Below are positions 1 to 8,217 of a DNA stretch of 64,000 bases, piece by piece. A program made the translations under genes and the position numbers. The stretch covers positions 62,001 to 126,000 of the forward strand of contig JAZKFZ010000005.1 of NCBI GenBank assembly GCA_040386155.1, given 5' to 3'. The DNA comes from M0103 sp040386155 (GTDB lineage Bacteria > Bacteroidota > Bacteroidia > Flavobacteriales_D > Crocinitomicaceae). A model generated the notes under the pieces. It worked only from the letters and a program-made list of their open reading frames with translations, was not told where the DNA came from and ran no database searches. Each line of letters starts with the position of its first letter. The stretch's first letter is position 1.

Positions 1-1
1 T

Positions 2-475
2 TCAATAGAAAAATACCGCACAATCAGTAAAATTGAATCTTCAAAAAAAGTGATTATTGTTGCATGGTTTGAACGAACGAAGCAAGAACTTCTTGAAATC
101 ATGGAACAGCAAGCAGTGTTGCATGAAGTGCTACTTGCGAAAGAAGTACGACCTCATCATGCCACTGGAAATACCATTATTTTTGCAGAACATTACCCCA
201 TTGAGTCGGAAGAGCAAGCCTTTTTTGAAACGATTAACATAGAGGAAGCTATCATCTACTCAGCGCTCGACGAACCCCTATTTATGGCGTTTGGTGGCGA
301 AAAAATCAGTTCTTTGATGCAAAAAATGGGTATGGCAACAGATGAAATTATTGAGCATAAGATGATAAGCTCTAGTATTCAAAACGCACAACAAAAAATC
401 AGCAAACAAGTTGATTACGTGCAACAAGCAAAAAGTCAAGAGGACTGGTTCAAGAAAAACTACTTCGCTAGGTAG
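2..475 (+). CDS. SecA-like protein, C-terminal part (5' end outside window)
   Basis: The frame is open to the window edge, so the N-terminus is missing; an internal GTG at 50 is not a convincing start. The segment ...LFMAFGGEKISSLMQKMG followed by IEHKMISSSIQNAQQK resembles the part of SecA just after the second nucleotide-binding domain (E. coli: LMRIFASDRVSGMMRKLG, then IEHPWVTKAIANAQRK). The preceding VIIVAWFERTKQELLEIM and HEVLLAKE fit the start of SecA NBD2, but the GRGTDI and QLRGRSGRQGDPG motifs are absent. The protein stops about 30 residues after the SecA-like block, without the rest of the helical scaffold. It may be a degenerate SecA paralogue rather than the essential translocase. 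The resemblance was judged by eye. Confidence 0.45.
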   Translation, partial: SIEKYRTISKIESSKKVIIVAWFERTKQELLEIMEQQAVLHEVLLAKEVRPHHATGNTIIFAEHYPIESEEQAFFETINIEEAIIYSALDEPLFMAFGGEKISSLMQKMGMATDEIIEHKMISSSIQNAQQKISKQVDYVQQAKSQEDWFKKNYFAR

Positions 476-541
476 ATAACTGTTGTTGAAAAATTCACAC
501 AATAATAAATACTTAAAAAGAGGATTCATCATAATATAGAC

Positions 542-549
542 TACATTTG
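542..549 (+). promoter_or_regulatory. -7 promoter box TACATTTG
   Basis: This is a perfect TAnnTTTG, the Bacteroidota primary-sigma -7 element, 15 nt before the ATG at 565. No good TTG -33 element was found. Its position argues for the ATG at 565 and against the TTG at 547, which lies inside the box. Confidence 0.5.
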
Positions 550-564
550 GTATGTAATCGTATT

Positions 565-987
565 ATGACTGCTACAAAGAATATCGAAACCGATTCATAC
601 AAGGTAACGCTGTTGACGCCTCACATTATCGAAAATGATTTTTTTGATAATGTGGTAATTGATATTCCGCTAGTTGATCAAATAAAAAAGATCAATAGTG
701 AATTGTCAGATGGAAAATTTTACGGTGTTTTGACACTTTTTGGTATTTCTACAGAAATTACCCCTGAAACAAGGGCCCATATTTCAAAGGCATCCTTTCA
801 CAAAAACAATTTGTTTGCTGCTGTTGTAGCTCAAAGTATCGCCCAAAAAATTGTCGGTAATTTCTACTTACGCATCAATAAGCCCAAGAATACAACTCGC
901 ATATTTAATGACCGAACATCTGCACTAAACTGGCTAGAAAAGGAATTGGATGCCTACTTAAAAAACACCAGTGCTCAACAAAACTAG
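565..987 (+). CDS. STAS/SEC14-like small protein (DUF7793-like)
   Basis: A protein of about 140 residues with no signal peptide or membrane segment. The C-terminal half, AVVAQSIAQKIVGNFYLRI followed by ...IFNDRTSALNWLEKEL, matches the pattern of small Bacteroidota STAS/SEC14-like proteins, in which a thiamine-binding-like alpha/beta fold ends in an R-S/T-A-x-x-WL helix. Function is unknown. The ATG at 565 is chosen because the upstream TTG start falls in the -7 box. Its 3' end overlaps the convergent CoA-binding gene by 30 bp. Confidence 0.5.
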   Translation: MTATKNIETDSYKVTLLTPHIIENDFFDNVVIDIPLVDQIKKINSELSDGKFYGVLTLFGISTEITPETRAHISKASFHKNNLFAAVVAQSIAQKIVGNFYLRINKPKNTTRIFNDRTSALNWLEKELDAYLKNTSAQQN

Positions 988-1317
988 CGTACAAGCTTCC
1001 TCCGTTTCAATTCCTACCTCTTCCAGCATTTTTACAAAAGCACGATTTTCTGTCCCAGGATTAAATAGCACTCTTCGAGGTTTCAGTTCAATAATTGCTT
1101 GATAGTATTTTTCTTGCAGCGATGGATTAATGTAGAGCGTTACCGTGTCTATATGGTTGATCACGGACCAGTCAGTTACTATTTCAATTGCATCAATTTT
1201 TCCTGCACGTTGACCAAATGCCACCACTGGAAATCCTTTTTCAATAAGCATTTTTACTGCTTTATTGGAATACCGATCAACTTTTTCGCTTGCGCCGATG
1301 ACTAAGACAGTCTTCAT
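958..1317 (-). CDS. CoA-binding domain protein (YccU-like)
   Basis: A 119-residue single-domain Rossmann protein. It starts MKTVLVIGASEKVDRYSNKA, the typical GAS-x(3)-RYS/P signature of the CoA_binding_2 family, and includes a mid-protein D-W-S-V-I segment and PxxVLFNPGTEN near residues 80-92, also typical of the family. Its physiological role is not known. The ATG overlaps the purC stop by 4 bp (ATGA), so it is the last gene of a phoH-purC-CoA-binding operon. It ends convergently against the STAS-like gene. Confidence 0.8.
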   Translation of the reverse strand: MKTVLVIGASEKVDRYSNKAVKMLIEKGFPVVAFGQRAGKIDAIEIVTDWSVINHIDTVTLYINPSLQEKYYQAIIELKPRRVLFNPGTENRAFVKMLEEVGIETEEACTLVLLSTGVF

Positions 1318-2261
1318 TTTCTTTCAGCCAAATAGTTCACCACATTTTCTTCTACACGTTGATTCACATCAGCAGTTTCGATTTTTTCAAACTTTTTTCC
1401 AGTTATTTTCTCGTACAATTCAATGTATCGATCTGTAATGACATCCACAAACTCGTCAGGCATAAATGGCATTTCCTGTCCATCTAAACCTTGAAATCCA
1501 TTTTCAATGAGCCATTGACGCACAAATTCTTTCGACAATTGTTTTTGATTTTCACCACGATCTTGACGTTCTTGGTAACCATCCATATAAAAATAACGAG
1601 AAGAATCTGGTGTATGAATTTCATCAATCAAATATACTTTTCCGTCATTCACTCCAAACTCATACTTTGTATCCACCAAGATCAACCCCTGCTTTGCTGC
1701 CATTTCTGTTCCTCGCTGAAACAATGCTCTTGTATAGTTCTCCAATTGAATGTACATTTCTTCAGGTACAATATTTTTAGCAATAATATCTTCGCGGGAG
1801 ATATCTTCATCGTGACCTTCATCGGCTTTAGTTGCTGGAGTGATGATTGGAACAGGAAAACGATCATTTTCCTTCATTCCTTCTGGCAAGGCAACACCAC
1901 ACAATACTCTTTTTCCAAGTTTATATTCGCGCGCTGCATGTCCAGCCAAATAACCTCTAATTACCATTTCAACACGAATTGGCTCACACGCCAAACCAAC
2001 GGCAACATTAGGATCTGGAGTTGCCAATAACCAATTCGGTACTATGTCTCTTGTTTCGTTCAAAAACATTGTTGCAACTTGATTCAATACTTGACCTTTA
2101 AAAGGAATTCCTTTTGGTAAAATATGATCGAAGGCAGAAATGCGGTCAGACGCCACCATCACCAATAAATCATTTTCGAGGGTGTACACATCGCGAACTT
2201 TTCCCTTGTACACCTTTTTTTGTCCTGGAAATTGAAAATCTGTTGTTACAATTGCTTTCAT
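1314..2261 (-). CDS. purC: Phosphoribosylaminoimidazole-succinocarboxamide synthase
   Basis: SAICAR synthase joins CAIR and aspartate with ATP in purine synthesis. The 315-residue length fits the longer eukaryote-like form found in Bacteroidota. Visible signatures are KVYKGKVRDVYTLENDLLVMVASDRISAFD at the N-terminus (ATP-grasp KVRD/SDRISAFD; both halves checked separately), RVEMVIRGYLAGHA in the middle, and LILVDTKYEFG followed by DEIHTPDSSRY for the substrate loop. The start codon overlaps the phoH stop by 4 bp and the stop overlaps the next gene by 4 bp, indicating tight translational coupling in a three-gene operon. Confidence 0.97.
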   Translation of the reverse strand: MKAIVTTDFQFPGQKKVYKGKVRDVYTLENDLLVMVASDRISAFDHILPKGIPFKGQVLNQVATMFLNETRDIVPNWLLATPDPNVAVGLACEPIRVEMVIRGYLAGHAAREYKLGKRVLCGVALPEGMKENDRFPVPIITPATKADEGHDEDISREDIIAKNIVPEEMYIQLENYTRALFQRGTEMAAKQGLILVDTKYEFGVNDGKVYLIDEIHTPDSSRYFYMDGYQERQDRGENQKQLSKEFVRQWLIENGFQGLDGQEMPFMPDEFVDVITDRYIELYEKITGKKFEKIETADVNQRVEENVVNYLAERK

Positions 2262-3208
2262 GCTTCTCTATTTTCTGCCTTATCAAAGGCATCTATTATT
2301 TTTTTAACTAAACTATGTCTGATGACATCATTCTTATTCAAACGAATTACACTCAAGCCTTCAACATCTTGTAAGACATCCAAGGCATGTGCTAATCCTG
2401 ATTTTTGCTTGTGCGGTAAATCTACTTGCGACATATCTCCGGTGATGACAAATTTTGCTGTCATTCCCATACGTGTCAAGAACATTTTCATTTGCATCGC
2501 CGTGGTATTTTGTGCTTCATCTAAAATCACAAAAGCTTTATCAAGCGTTCTACCTCTCATAAATGCCAGTGGAGCAATTTCGATGATACCAAATTCGATC
2601 ATTTCCTTCAACTTCTCTGGCGGAATCATATCGCGTAGAGCATCGTATAAAGGCATCATGTACGGATCTAACTTTTCTTTTAAATCACCTGGAAGAAAGC
2701 CCAAGTTCTCCCCTGCTTCAACTGCTGGACGTGTTAAAATAATGCGCTTTACTTCTTTGTTTTTTAAAGCGCGAACAGCAAGTGCCACAGCAGTATAAGT
2801 TTTACCTGTTCCTGCTGGACCAACAGCAAATACCATGTCGTGGCCATAAACTGCTTGCACTAATTTCTTTTGATTGAGAGTTCTTGCTTTAATTTTCACC
2901 CCCTGATTTCCGTGAACAATAGTTTCGGATCCATCATCGACAGCTATCATTTTATCACCACCTTCCACCATCAAATTATCAATGTTGTTTTCAGTTAATG
3001 AATTGTACTTATGGTAATGAAGAACCAGCAAATCCAACTTACGTTCAAATTCATCAATTACCTCTTCATCTCCGTTGACCGTGATACTGTTTCCGCGCGT
3101 AACAATGCTTAATTTTGGGAAAAAAGATTTGATGTATTTCAGGGTGGTATTATTAACTCCAAAAAATTCCACCAAATTTATTCCGTTGATTTCTATTCTT
3201 TTTTCCAC
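2258..3208 (-). CDS. phoH: PhoH-like ATPase
   Basis: A cytoplasmic P-loop ATPase of the PhoH/YbeZ family, in other bacteria linked to YbeY and ribosome/RNA metabolism. The N-terminal 90 residues form a KH-like/PhoL domain. Walker A GPAGTGKT is at residues 130-137 and Walker B VILDEAQ near 227-233. The start is GTG at 3208; no ATG lies close upstream in frame, and the first residues (MEKRIEI) fit the family start. It is first in the phoH-purC-CoA-binding operon. A TAATTTTG box on the minus strand at 3274-3267 could be its promoter. Confidence 0.92.
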   Translation of the reverse strand: MEKRIEINGINLVEFFGVNNTTLKYIKSFFPKLSIVTRGNSITVNGDEEVIDEFERKLDLLVLHYHKYNSLTENNIDNLMVEGGDKMIAVDDGSETIVHGNQGVKIKARTLNQKKLVQAVYGHDMVFAVGPAGTGKTYTAVALAVRALKNKEVKRIILTRPAVEAGENLGFLPGDLKEKLDPYMMPLYDALRDMIPPEKLKEMIEFGIIEIAPLAFMRGRTLDKAFVILDEAQNTTAMQMKMFLTRMGMTAKFVITGDMSQVDLPHKQKSGLAHALDVLQDVEGLSVIRLNKNDVIRHSLVKKIIDAFDKAENREA

Positions 3209-3256
3209 CGACTTAAATAAAATGAGATAAATGATCTAAAATCCTATAAATTGCCT

Positions 3257-3264
3257 TATTTTTG
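3257..3264 (+). promoter_or_regulatory. -7 box TATTTTTG in the phoH / SAM-hydrolase divergent gap
   Basis: A perfect TAnnTTTG 47 nt before the ATG at 3312. The gap between the two divergent genes also holds a minus-strand TAATTTTG at 3274-3267 facing phoH, so both directions have a candidate promoter within 20 bp of each other. Confidence 0.4.
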
Positions 3265-3311
3265 ATCAAAATTAACAATATTTCGACAATAAAGAGCGAA
3301 TCGATTGCGAT

Positions 3312-4172
3312 ATGCAAATAATAACATTAACAAGCGATTTAGGATTAAAAGACCATTACGTAGCCTCCTTGAAAGCTATGATATTGCAGTTATCGCCTTC
3401 TGTTACAATTGTAGATATTTCCCATCAAGTTTTACCGTTCAATGTCATTCAAGCATCTCATCTAATAAAGTTTTGTTTTGAAGACTTTCCACTGGGAACA
3501 ATTCATGTTATCGGCGTTAATGATGAGCCAGAAATCGATGCTCCTGAAAACCAACAAATGGTGCCTGCGATTATCTTCTTTAAAGGACATTATTTCATTT
3601 CCAACGACAATGGCTTTTTTGGAGCATTGGTAGGAGAAGATGAACACGAAGGCTTTTATCGCTTAACTGATGCTCTTTCCAACCCGAAAAATATTTCTTC
3701 TCCAACAAGAAACATGTTAATTCCAGCAGCATGTAAAATTGCTAATGGCGAAAGAATAGAAGACATTGGCTACGAATTTTCATCGTTCAGAAATGCATTT
3801 ATTTCAGTACCAATAACAGAACCCAACCTAATTCTTGGTCATATCATCTATATCGATTTATACGGAAACCTGATCACCAACATCCATAAAAGTTTGTTTG
3901 ATGAAATAGGAAAAGGAAACGAATTCACAATTTATATTCGCAACAAGGATTACCACATTTCTGAAATTTCTTCGACCTACAATGCTGTACCAACAGGACA
4001 ATCGGTTGCAGTTTTTAATAAAAATAATTACATCGAAATTGCCATCAACAAAGGCGCCAACGCTACACATGGTGGTGCTGAAAAATTGATGGGAATGAAA
4101 TTAGACGACATGGTGCGAATTCTATTCACCTCTCGAGGAAGTCACGTGAAAATTGATGATTTATTTGTATGA
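3312..4172 (+). CDS. SAM hydrolase / SAM-dependent hydroxide adenosyltransferase (DUF62)
   Basis: A 286-residue protein of the DUF62 (SAM_HAT) family, whose members hydrolyse S-adenosylmethionine to adenosine and methionine; some relatives are halogenases. N-terminal TLTSDLGLKDHYVASLKA carries the conserved TSDxG and DxYV elements. ISNDNGFF near residue 100 and SSPTRNMLIPAA near 135 match the substrate pocket. The C-terminal domain has DLYGNLITNI and the terminal HGGA. I see no halogenase-specific feature but cannot exclude one by eye. It is coupled by a 4-bp overlap to the next gene. Confidence 0.85.
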   Translation: MQIITLTSDLGLKDHYVASLKAMILQLSPSVTIVDISHQVLPFNVIQASHLIKFCFEDFPLGTIHVIGVNDEPEIDAPENQQMVPAIIFFKGHYFISNDNGFFGALVGEDEHEGFYRLTDALSNPKNISSPTRNMLIPAACKIANGERIEDIGYEFSSFRNAFISVPITEPNLILGHIIYIDLYGNLITNIHKSLFDEIGKGNEFTIYIRNKDYHISEISSTYNAVPTGQSVAVFNKNNYIEIAINKGANATHGGAEKLMGMKLDDMVRILFTSRGSHVKIDDLFV

Positions 4173-4483
4173 TCATTCGCATTGTAAAACTGCATTTCTC
4201 GGAAGATCGAATGGAAGATTTTCTGACTCATTTTGAAAGTGTGAAACAAAAAGTGAACTCTTTTCCTGGTTGTTTAGGTATGAAATTGTTGCGCGATATT
4301 GAGGATCCATGCTTGATAATGACGTATAGCCATTGGGAAAAAGCAGAAGATCTTGAAAACTATCGAAAATCATCACTTTTTGGTGAGATTTGGCCTAAAA
4401 TAAAACCTTGGTTCGACCAAAAGCCTGAGGCTTGGAGTATGGAAACCCATTTTGATGGATTCGTGAAGTTTATCAACGAATAG
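4169..4483 (+). CDS. Antibiotic biosynthesis monooxygenase-fold (ABM) protein
   Basis: A 104-residue protein with the dimeric alpha+beta barrel pattern: MIIRIVKLHF, FPGCLGMKLLRD, then SHWEKAEDLENYRKSSLF. The SHW(E/D) and Y-R-x-S-x-x-F elements are typical of YgiN/ABM proteins, which include heme-degrading and quinol monooxygenases as well as unknowns. No substrate can be deduced. Its ATG overlaps the upstream SAM hydrolase stop (ATGA), so the two are co-translated. Confidence 0.8.
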   Translation: MIIRIVKLHFSEDRMEDFLTHFESVKQKVNSFPGCLGMKLLRDIEDPCLIMTYSHWEKAEDLENYRKSSLFGEIWPKIKPWFDQKPEAWSMETHFDGFVKFINE

Positions 4484-4559
4484 AAGTGTAAAACAAGAAA
4501 AAATCCCCCTCCCACTTCACAATAAAAGTGTTATTTTTACTTTTTATTAAAAAATCTTC

Positions 4560-5291
4560 ATGAGAGCACTTTATTTCAGAGAAATAAAAAGTTTTTTAAG
4601 CTCGGTTATCGGCTACATTTTTATTTTAATTTTCCTGATTGCTTCAGGCTTATTTCATTGGATTATCTCCATGAATACCAACTTGCTAGAAGGAACAGAA
4701 GCAGACATGATTCCGTTTTTCAATCTTGCGCCAGTTATTTTCCTTATCTTGATTCCTGCAATCACCATGCGGAGTATTGCCGAGGAACGACGAACAGGCA
4801 CTATTGAACTTTTATTCACTCGACCAATTTCCGATTTACAAATTTTACTAGCCAAATACTTTGCGGGAGTCACTTTACTCCTCATCGCTTTAGCTCCAAC
4901 AGTTACCTACTATATTACCATGTATTATCTAGGTAGTCCCGTTGGAATTATCGACGGTGGCGCTACATTCACCTCCTACATTGGCTTGATTTTACTTGGT
5001 TCGGCCTTTGTTGCCATTGGTATTTTTGCTTCCAGCATCACAAGCAGTCAAATCGTTGCTTTTATCATTGCAATGTTTACTTCGTGGATTTTATATGATG
5101 GACTAAACCTACTTGGCTCGTTTAATCTAATGGGAAAATTCGACTACATTATTCAATACCTAGGAATGACATTTCACTATGATGCCATAAAAAAGGGAGT
5201 AATTGACACTAGCGATTTGGTTTATTTTGTATCCGTCATTACCATATTCTTATTCTCAGCTCTTTCTGTTATAAAATCCATCAAAAAGTAA
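4560..5291 (+). CDS. gldF: Gliding-motility ABC transporter permease GldF
   Basis: A 243-residue ABC-2 type membrane protein with about six hydrophobic segments. The first cytoplasmic loop has the family signature MRSIAEERRTGTIELLFTRPIS near residues 72-93 (E-E-R-x-x-G-T-I-E-L-L). It is followed by gldG after 5 bp, the usual flavobacterial order. The matching ATPase GldA is not adjacent in this window. In Flavobacterium johnsoniae GldA-GldF-GldG form an ABC transporter needed for gliding. No strong promoter was seen, only TTATTTTTAC near 4530. Confidence 0.9.
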   Translation: MRALYFREIKSFLSSVIGYIFILIFLIASGLFHWIISMNTNLLEGTEADMIPFFNLAPVIFLILIPAITMRSIAEERRTGTIELLFTRPISDLQILLAKYFAGVTLLLIALAPTVTYYITMYYLGSPVGIIDGGATFTSYIGLILLGSAFVAIGIFASSITSSQIVAFIIAMFTSWILYDGLNLLGSFNLMGKFDYIIQYLGMTFHYDAIKKGVIDTSDLVYFVSVITIFLFSALSVIKSIKK

Positions 5292-5296
5292 TTGAC

Positions 5297-7078
5297 ATGA
5301 AAAAAAACATTTCAAAAGGACTCTATAACTGGACATTTCTTGGATTCTTCCTTGCTGGCATTATCATTATTAATATCATCGCTGCATTTGCCTACTATCG
5401 TGTTGATATGACGGAAGACAAACGCTATTCGCTTTCGGAGGGGACAATTGCTTTTTTAAAGGACGATACTAAAATTCAAAACCGACTTACCATCAAAATT
5501 TATTTGGAGGGGAACCTACCTGCACAAATAAAGATGTTTCGCAATGCTATAGAAGATAAACTGAAAGAGTTTAAGCAATTTGCTGGAGATAGAATCGAAT
5601 ATATATTTATTAATCCAGCACCAGAAAACAGCACCGAAGCAGAACAGCAAACCATGTTTGAAGGATTGTACGCGAAAGGTAAAGGAGTACTTCCTATGGA
5701 CATCACGTACCAACAAGATGGTTCTCAAAGTCAAATGATGCTGTGGCCCGGTGCCGTGATTGATTATGAAGGATCGACAGTAAATACCATTCAATTTCTT
5801 CCAGGAACTACTCCAGGGAAACCCTACAATTTAGATGGTTTGGATGAAATTATTTCAAATTCCATCAATAATTTGGAATACATGCTCATCAGTTCTATTC
5901 GCAGAGCTACACAAAAAACAAAACCTAGAATTGCCTTCTTGCATGGACATAACGAATTAAATTTTGCTCAAACACAAAGAGCAAGAGCGTTAATTTCCAA
6001 CTACTACAACATTGCCGACGTCAGTATCAATGATTCTATTGATGCATTGAAAGGCTTTGATGGCGTTATAATTGCGCGACCACAAATAAAATTCTCTGAT
6101 AAAGATTTATACGTTATTGATCAATTTGTAATGAATGGTGGTCGCTTGATGTGCTTCATGGATGCTTTGCATGTGGACGAGGATACATTGAAGACAAAAG
6201 GAGTAACACATACCTTGCGCTATGGAACAGGACTTGAACGGATGCTTTTCGATTATGGCTTGAAATTAAACGACAATTTGGTGGTTGATGTGAATTGTGC
6301 CCCAAGAACAGCACCTTATGCAAAACAATCGTTAATTCCTTGGTTCTTCCATGTGTTAGCCACGCCTACATCCCATCCGATTTCGAGAAATGTGGATCCA
6401 GTTTCCCTGAAATATGTAAGCGAAGTACAATTTATTGAAAGTGAAAAAGTGGCCCTTACTCCTATTTTAACCTCTTCTACTAATTCCAATGTAACAGGAT
6501 TAGCTCCAATGGTCAGTCTAGGTATGCCAATGAATTACGGGAACAAACCTGAACTAAATGATGCACCAACCGATGAAGCCAATAAAATTTGTTTAGGCGG
6601 ACTAGCAGAAGGAAGCTTTCAATCGCATTTTAAAAATCGTTTGGTAGATGAATTTGCAAAAAGTAAGGAGGCTAATTACCAAGAAGAAAGCAAGAATGAA
6701 GGGAAAGTAATTTTGATTGGTAATGGAACTTGGATTGCTAATCAGTATGATTCCATGCCGGCAAAAAATGGAACGCAATACCAATACCGTCCAAAGCAAG
6801 TGAATGACCTACGCATGGATCCTGAATTGGCAGAACTTAGAATTCCGCTGTTCTTTGGAAATCAAGAATTTTTTCAGAACTTGGTAGACTATATGATGGG
6901 CGATAATTCAGTGATTGATATTCGATCTCGTCAAATCGACATTAAGAAAATTGATTCAGAAAAAGTAAAAGCGAATGCTGGCTTCTACAAAATAATGAAC
7001 CTTTTGGTACCCATCTCAAGTATTTTACTACTTGCATTTGTGATGGCAAACCTTCGAAAAAGAAAATATACACGATGA
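5297..7078 (+). CDS. gldG: Gliding-motility ABC transporter component GldG
   Basis: A 593-residue protein with one N-terminal membrane helix (residues 14-36), a large extracytoplasmic region and one C-terminal helix near 565-585. That is the topology of GldG-type subunits with an ABC-type uncharacterised periplasmic domain. Motifs include YYRVDMTEDKRYSLSEGT near residue 32 and DGVIIARPQIKFSDKDLYVIDQ-type text near 255 followed by NGGRLMCFMD. It overlaps the next gene by 4 bp. Together with gldF it indicates gliding ancestry, although the full machinery is not visible here. Confidence 0.9.
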   Translation: MKKNISKGLYNWTFLGFFLAGIIIINIIAAFAYYRVDMTEDKRYSLSEGTIAFLKDDTKIQNRLTIKIYLEGNLPAQIKMFRNAIEDKLKEFKQFAGDRIEYIFINPAPENSTEAEQQTMFEGLYAKGKGVLPMDITYQQDGSQSQMMLWPGAVIDYEGSTVNTIQFLPGTTPGKPYNLDGLDEIISNSINNLEYMLISSIRRATQKTKPRIAFLHGHNELNFAQTQRARALISNYYNIADVSINDSIDALKGFDGVIIARPQIKFSDKDLYVIDQFVMNGGRLMCFMDALHVDEDTLKTKGVTHTLRYGTGLERMLFDYGLKLNDNLVVDVNCAPRTAPYAKQSLIPWFFHVLATPTSHPISRNVDPVSLKYVSEVQFIESEKVALTPILTSSTNSNVTGLAPMVSLGMPMNYGNKPELNDAPTDEANKICLGGLAEGSFQSHFKNRLVDEFAKSKEANYQEESKNEGKVILIGNGTWIANQYDSMPAKNGTQYQYRPKQVNDLRMDPELAELRIPLFFGNQEFFQNLVDYMMGDNSVIDIRSRQIDIKKIDSEKVKANAGFYKIMNLLVPISSILLLAFVMANLRKRKYTR

Positions 7079-8130
7079 ATAAAAAAAGAATCATTTCACT
7101 CGTCTTAGCCATTTTAATAATTGGAGGGTTGGGCTATTACGCGGCCAAATTGGTGCGTACATCGGGAAAATCTATTCCAGACTTGATTGAATTTGCCATT
7201 GAAGATACAGCATCTGTCACAAAGATTGTGATCTCCGATCCTCATGGCATGAAGATGGAATTGCTACGTGAAGGAACTACTTGGACAGATGGTGCAGGCG
7301 ATTGTATTCAGCAGCAGAGCGTTCACTTTATTTTAGAGGCCATTAAGAAAATTGAGTTCAAAGGATACATTCCTGACAATGCGCAAAAAAACATGCTTAA
7401 CTTGATGTCAGCTCAAAGCACAAAAGTTGAAATTTATACGAATGGAAGTTGGGCAAAAACGTGGTACATCGGACCGAGTTCGCAAGATCATTATGGTCAA
7501 ATCATGTTATTGGACGATGCGGCAATTGGGAAAAGTTCCACGCCAGTGATGATGAAAATCAAGGACATGAGTGGAATTATAGAACCTCGTTTTTTTGCTG
7601 ATAAACGGAAATGGATTTGCACCAACATTTTTGCGCTAGGCATTGATCAAATTTCAAAAGTAGATCTCAAATTCTACGACGATCCAGAGCGAAGTTTTAC
7701 CGTAATCAATAACAACAATCACTTTGAGGTGTTGCAACAAGGTAAGAAAATTGCTTTTCAAGATACTTCGATGGTGTTTAGATACTTGCACAATTTCAAA
7801 AAAATCCACTTCGATTTACCCAATTATGAATTGGATGAAAAAGGAGTTGCAGCGATGAAAAAATCGCAACCATTCGCTACATTAACATTAACGGAGAAAA
7901 ATGGTAAAACTAAAAAACTTCGGATGTTCCGAATAGATTCTGAAATACAGCAAATCAACGAAATGGGTATAGACATGTTGAAAGACGCGAATAAATTCTG
8001 GTGCGAATTGCCTTCAGGAGAAATGGTGAAATGTCAATATTTTGTTTTCAATCCACTTCTTTTAGGACACATTTATTTCCCAATGGACATGAGTGGTGTA
8101 GCTATGGGTGAAGCTGCCATGGTAAATTAA
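7075..8130 (+). CDS. GldG-linked DUF4340-like protein
   Basis: A 351-residue protein with an N-terminal hydrophobic helix (IISLVLAILIIGGLGYYAA), then a hydrophilic body. The ITKIVISDP-like opening and repeated beta-type segments are like DUF4340 proteins encoded next to GldG-type ABC transporters; the assignment is by resemblance and position. The ATG overlaps the gldG stop by 4 bp. It is probably a membrane-anchored partner of the transporter. It precedes dnaN, a frequent arrangement in Flavobacteriales. Confidence 0.6.
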   Translation: MNKKRIISLVLAILIIGGLGYYAAKLVRTSGKSIPDLIEFAIEDTASVTKIVISDPHGMKMELLREGTTWTDGAGDCIQQQSVHFILEAIKKIEFKGYIPDNAQKNMLNLMSAQSTKVEIYTNGSWAKTWYIGPSSQDHYGQIMLLDDAAIGKSSTPVMMKIKDMSGIIEPRFFADKRKWICTNIFALGIDQISKVDLKFYDDPERSFTVINNNNHFEVLQQGKKIAFQDTSMVFRYLHNFKKIHFDLPNYELDEKGVAAMKKSQPFATLTLTEKNGKTKKLRMFRIDSEIQQINEMGIDMLKDANKFWCELPSGEMVKCQYFVFNPLLLGHIYFPMDMSGVAMGEAAMVN

Positions 8131-8163
8131 TTGTTAATAAAATCTCATAAAAATCAAGCAAAG

Positions 8164-8197
8164 TTGATGGATTTCCCGAGCGCAGTCCTTAGCTTTG
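8164..8197 (+). promoter_or_regulatory. dnaN promoter (TTG-N23-TAGCTTTG)
   Basis: A TTG at 8164-8166 and a perfect TAnnTTTG at 8190-8197 are separated by 23 nt, the same spacing seen before thrS. The leader to the dnaN ATG is about 20 nt. dnaN can therefore be transcribed independently of the gld genes. Confidence 0.55.
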
Positions 8198-8217
8198 AAT
8201 CAAACTAAAATCTCATC

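Noticed and set aside
1491..2030. A 179-codon plus-strand frame inside purC
   Set aside because: It is antisense to conserved purC motifs; cysteine/isoleucine-rich composition typical of a shadow frame.
2220..2798. A 192-codon plus-strand frame over phoH and the purC start
   Set aside because: It is antisense to two clearly conserved genes and its translation has no recognisable domain.
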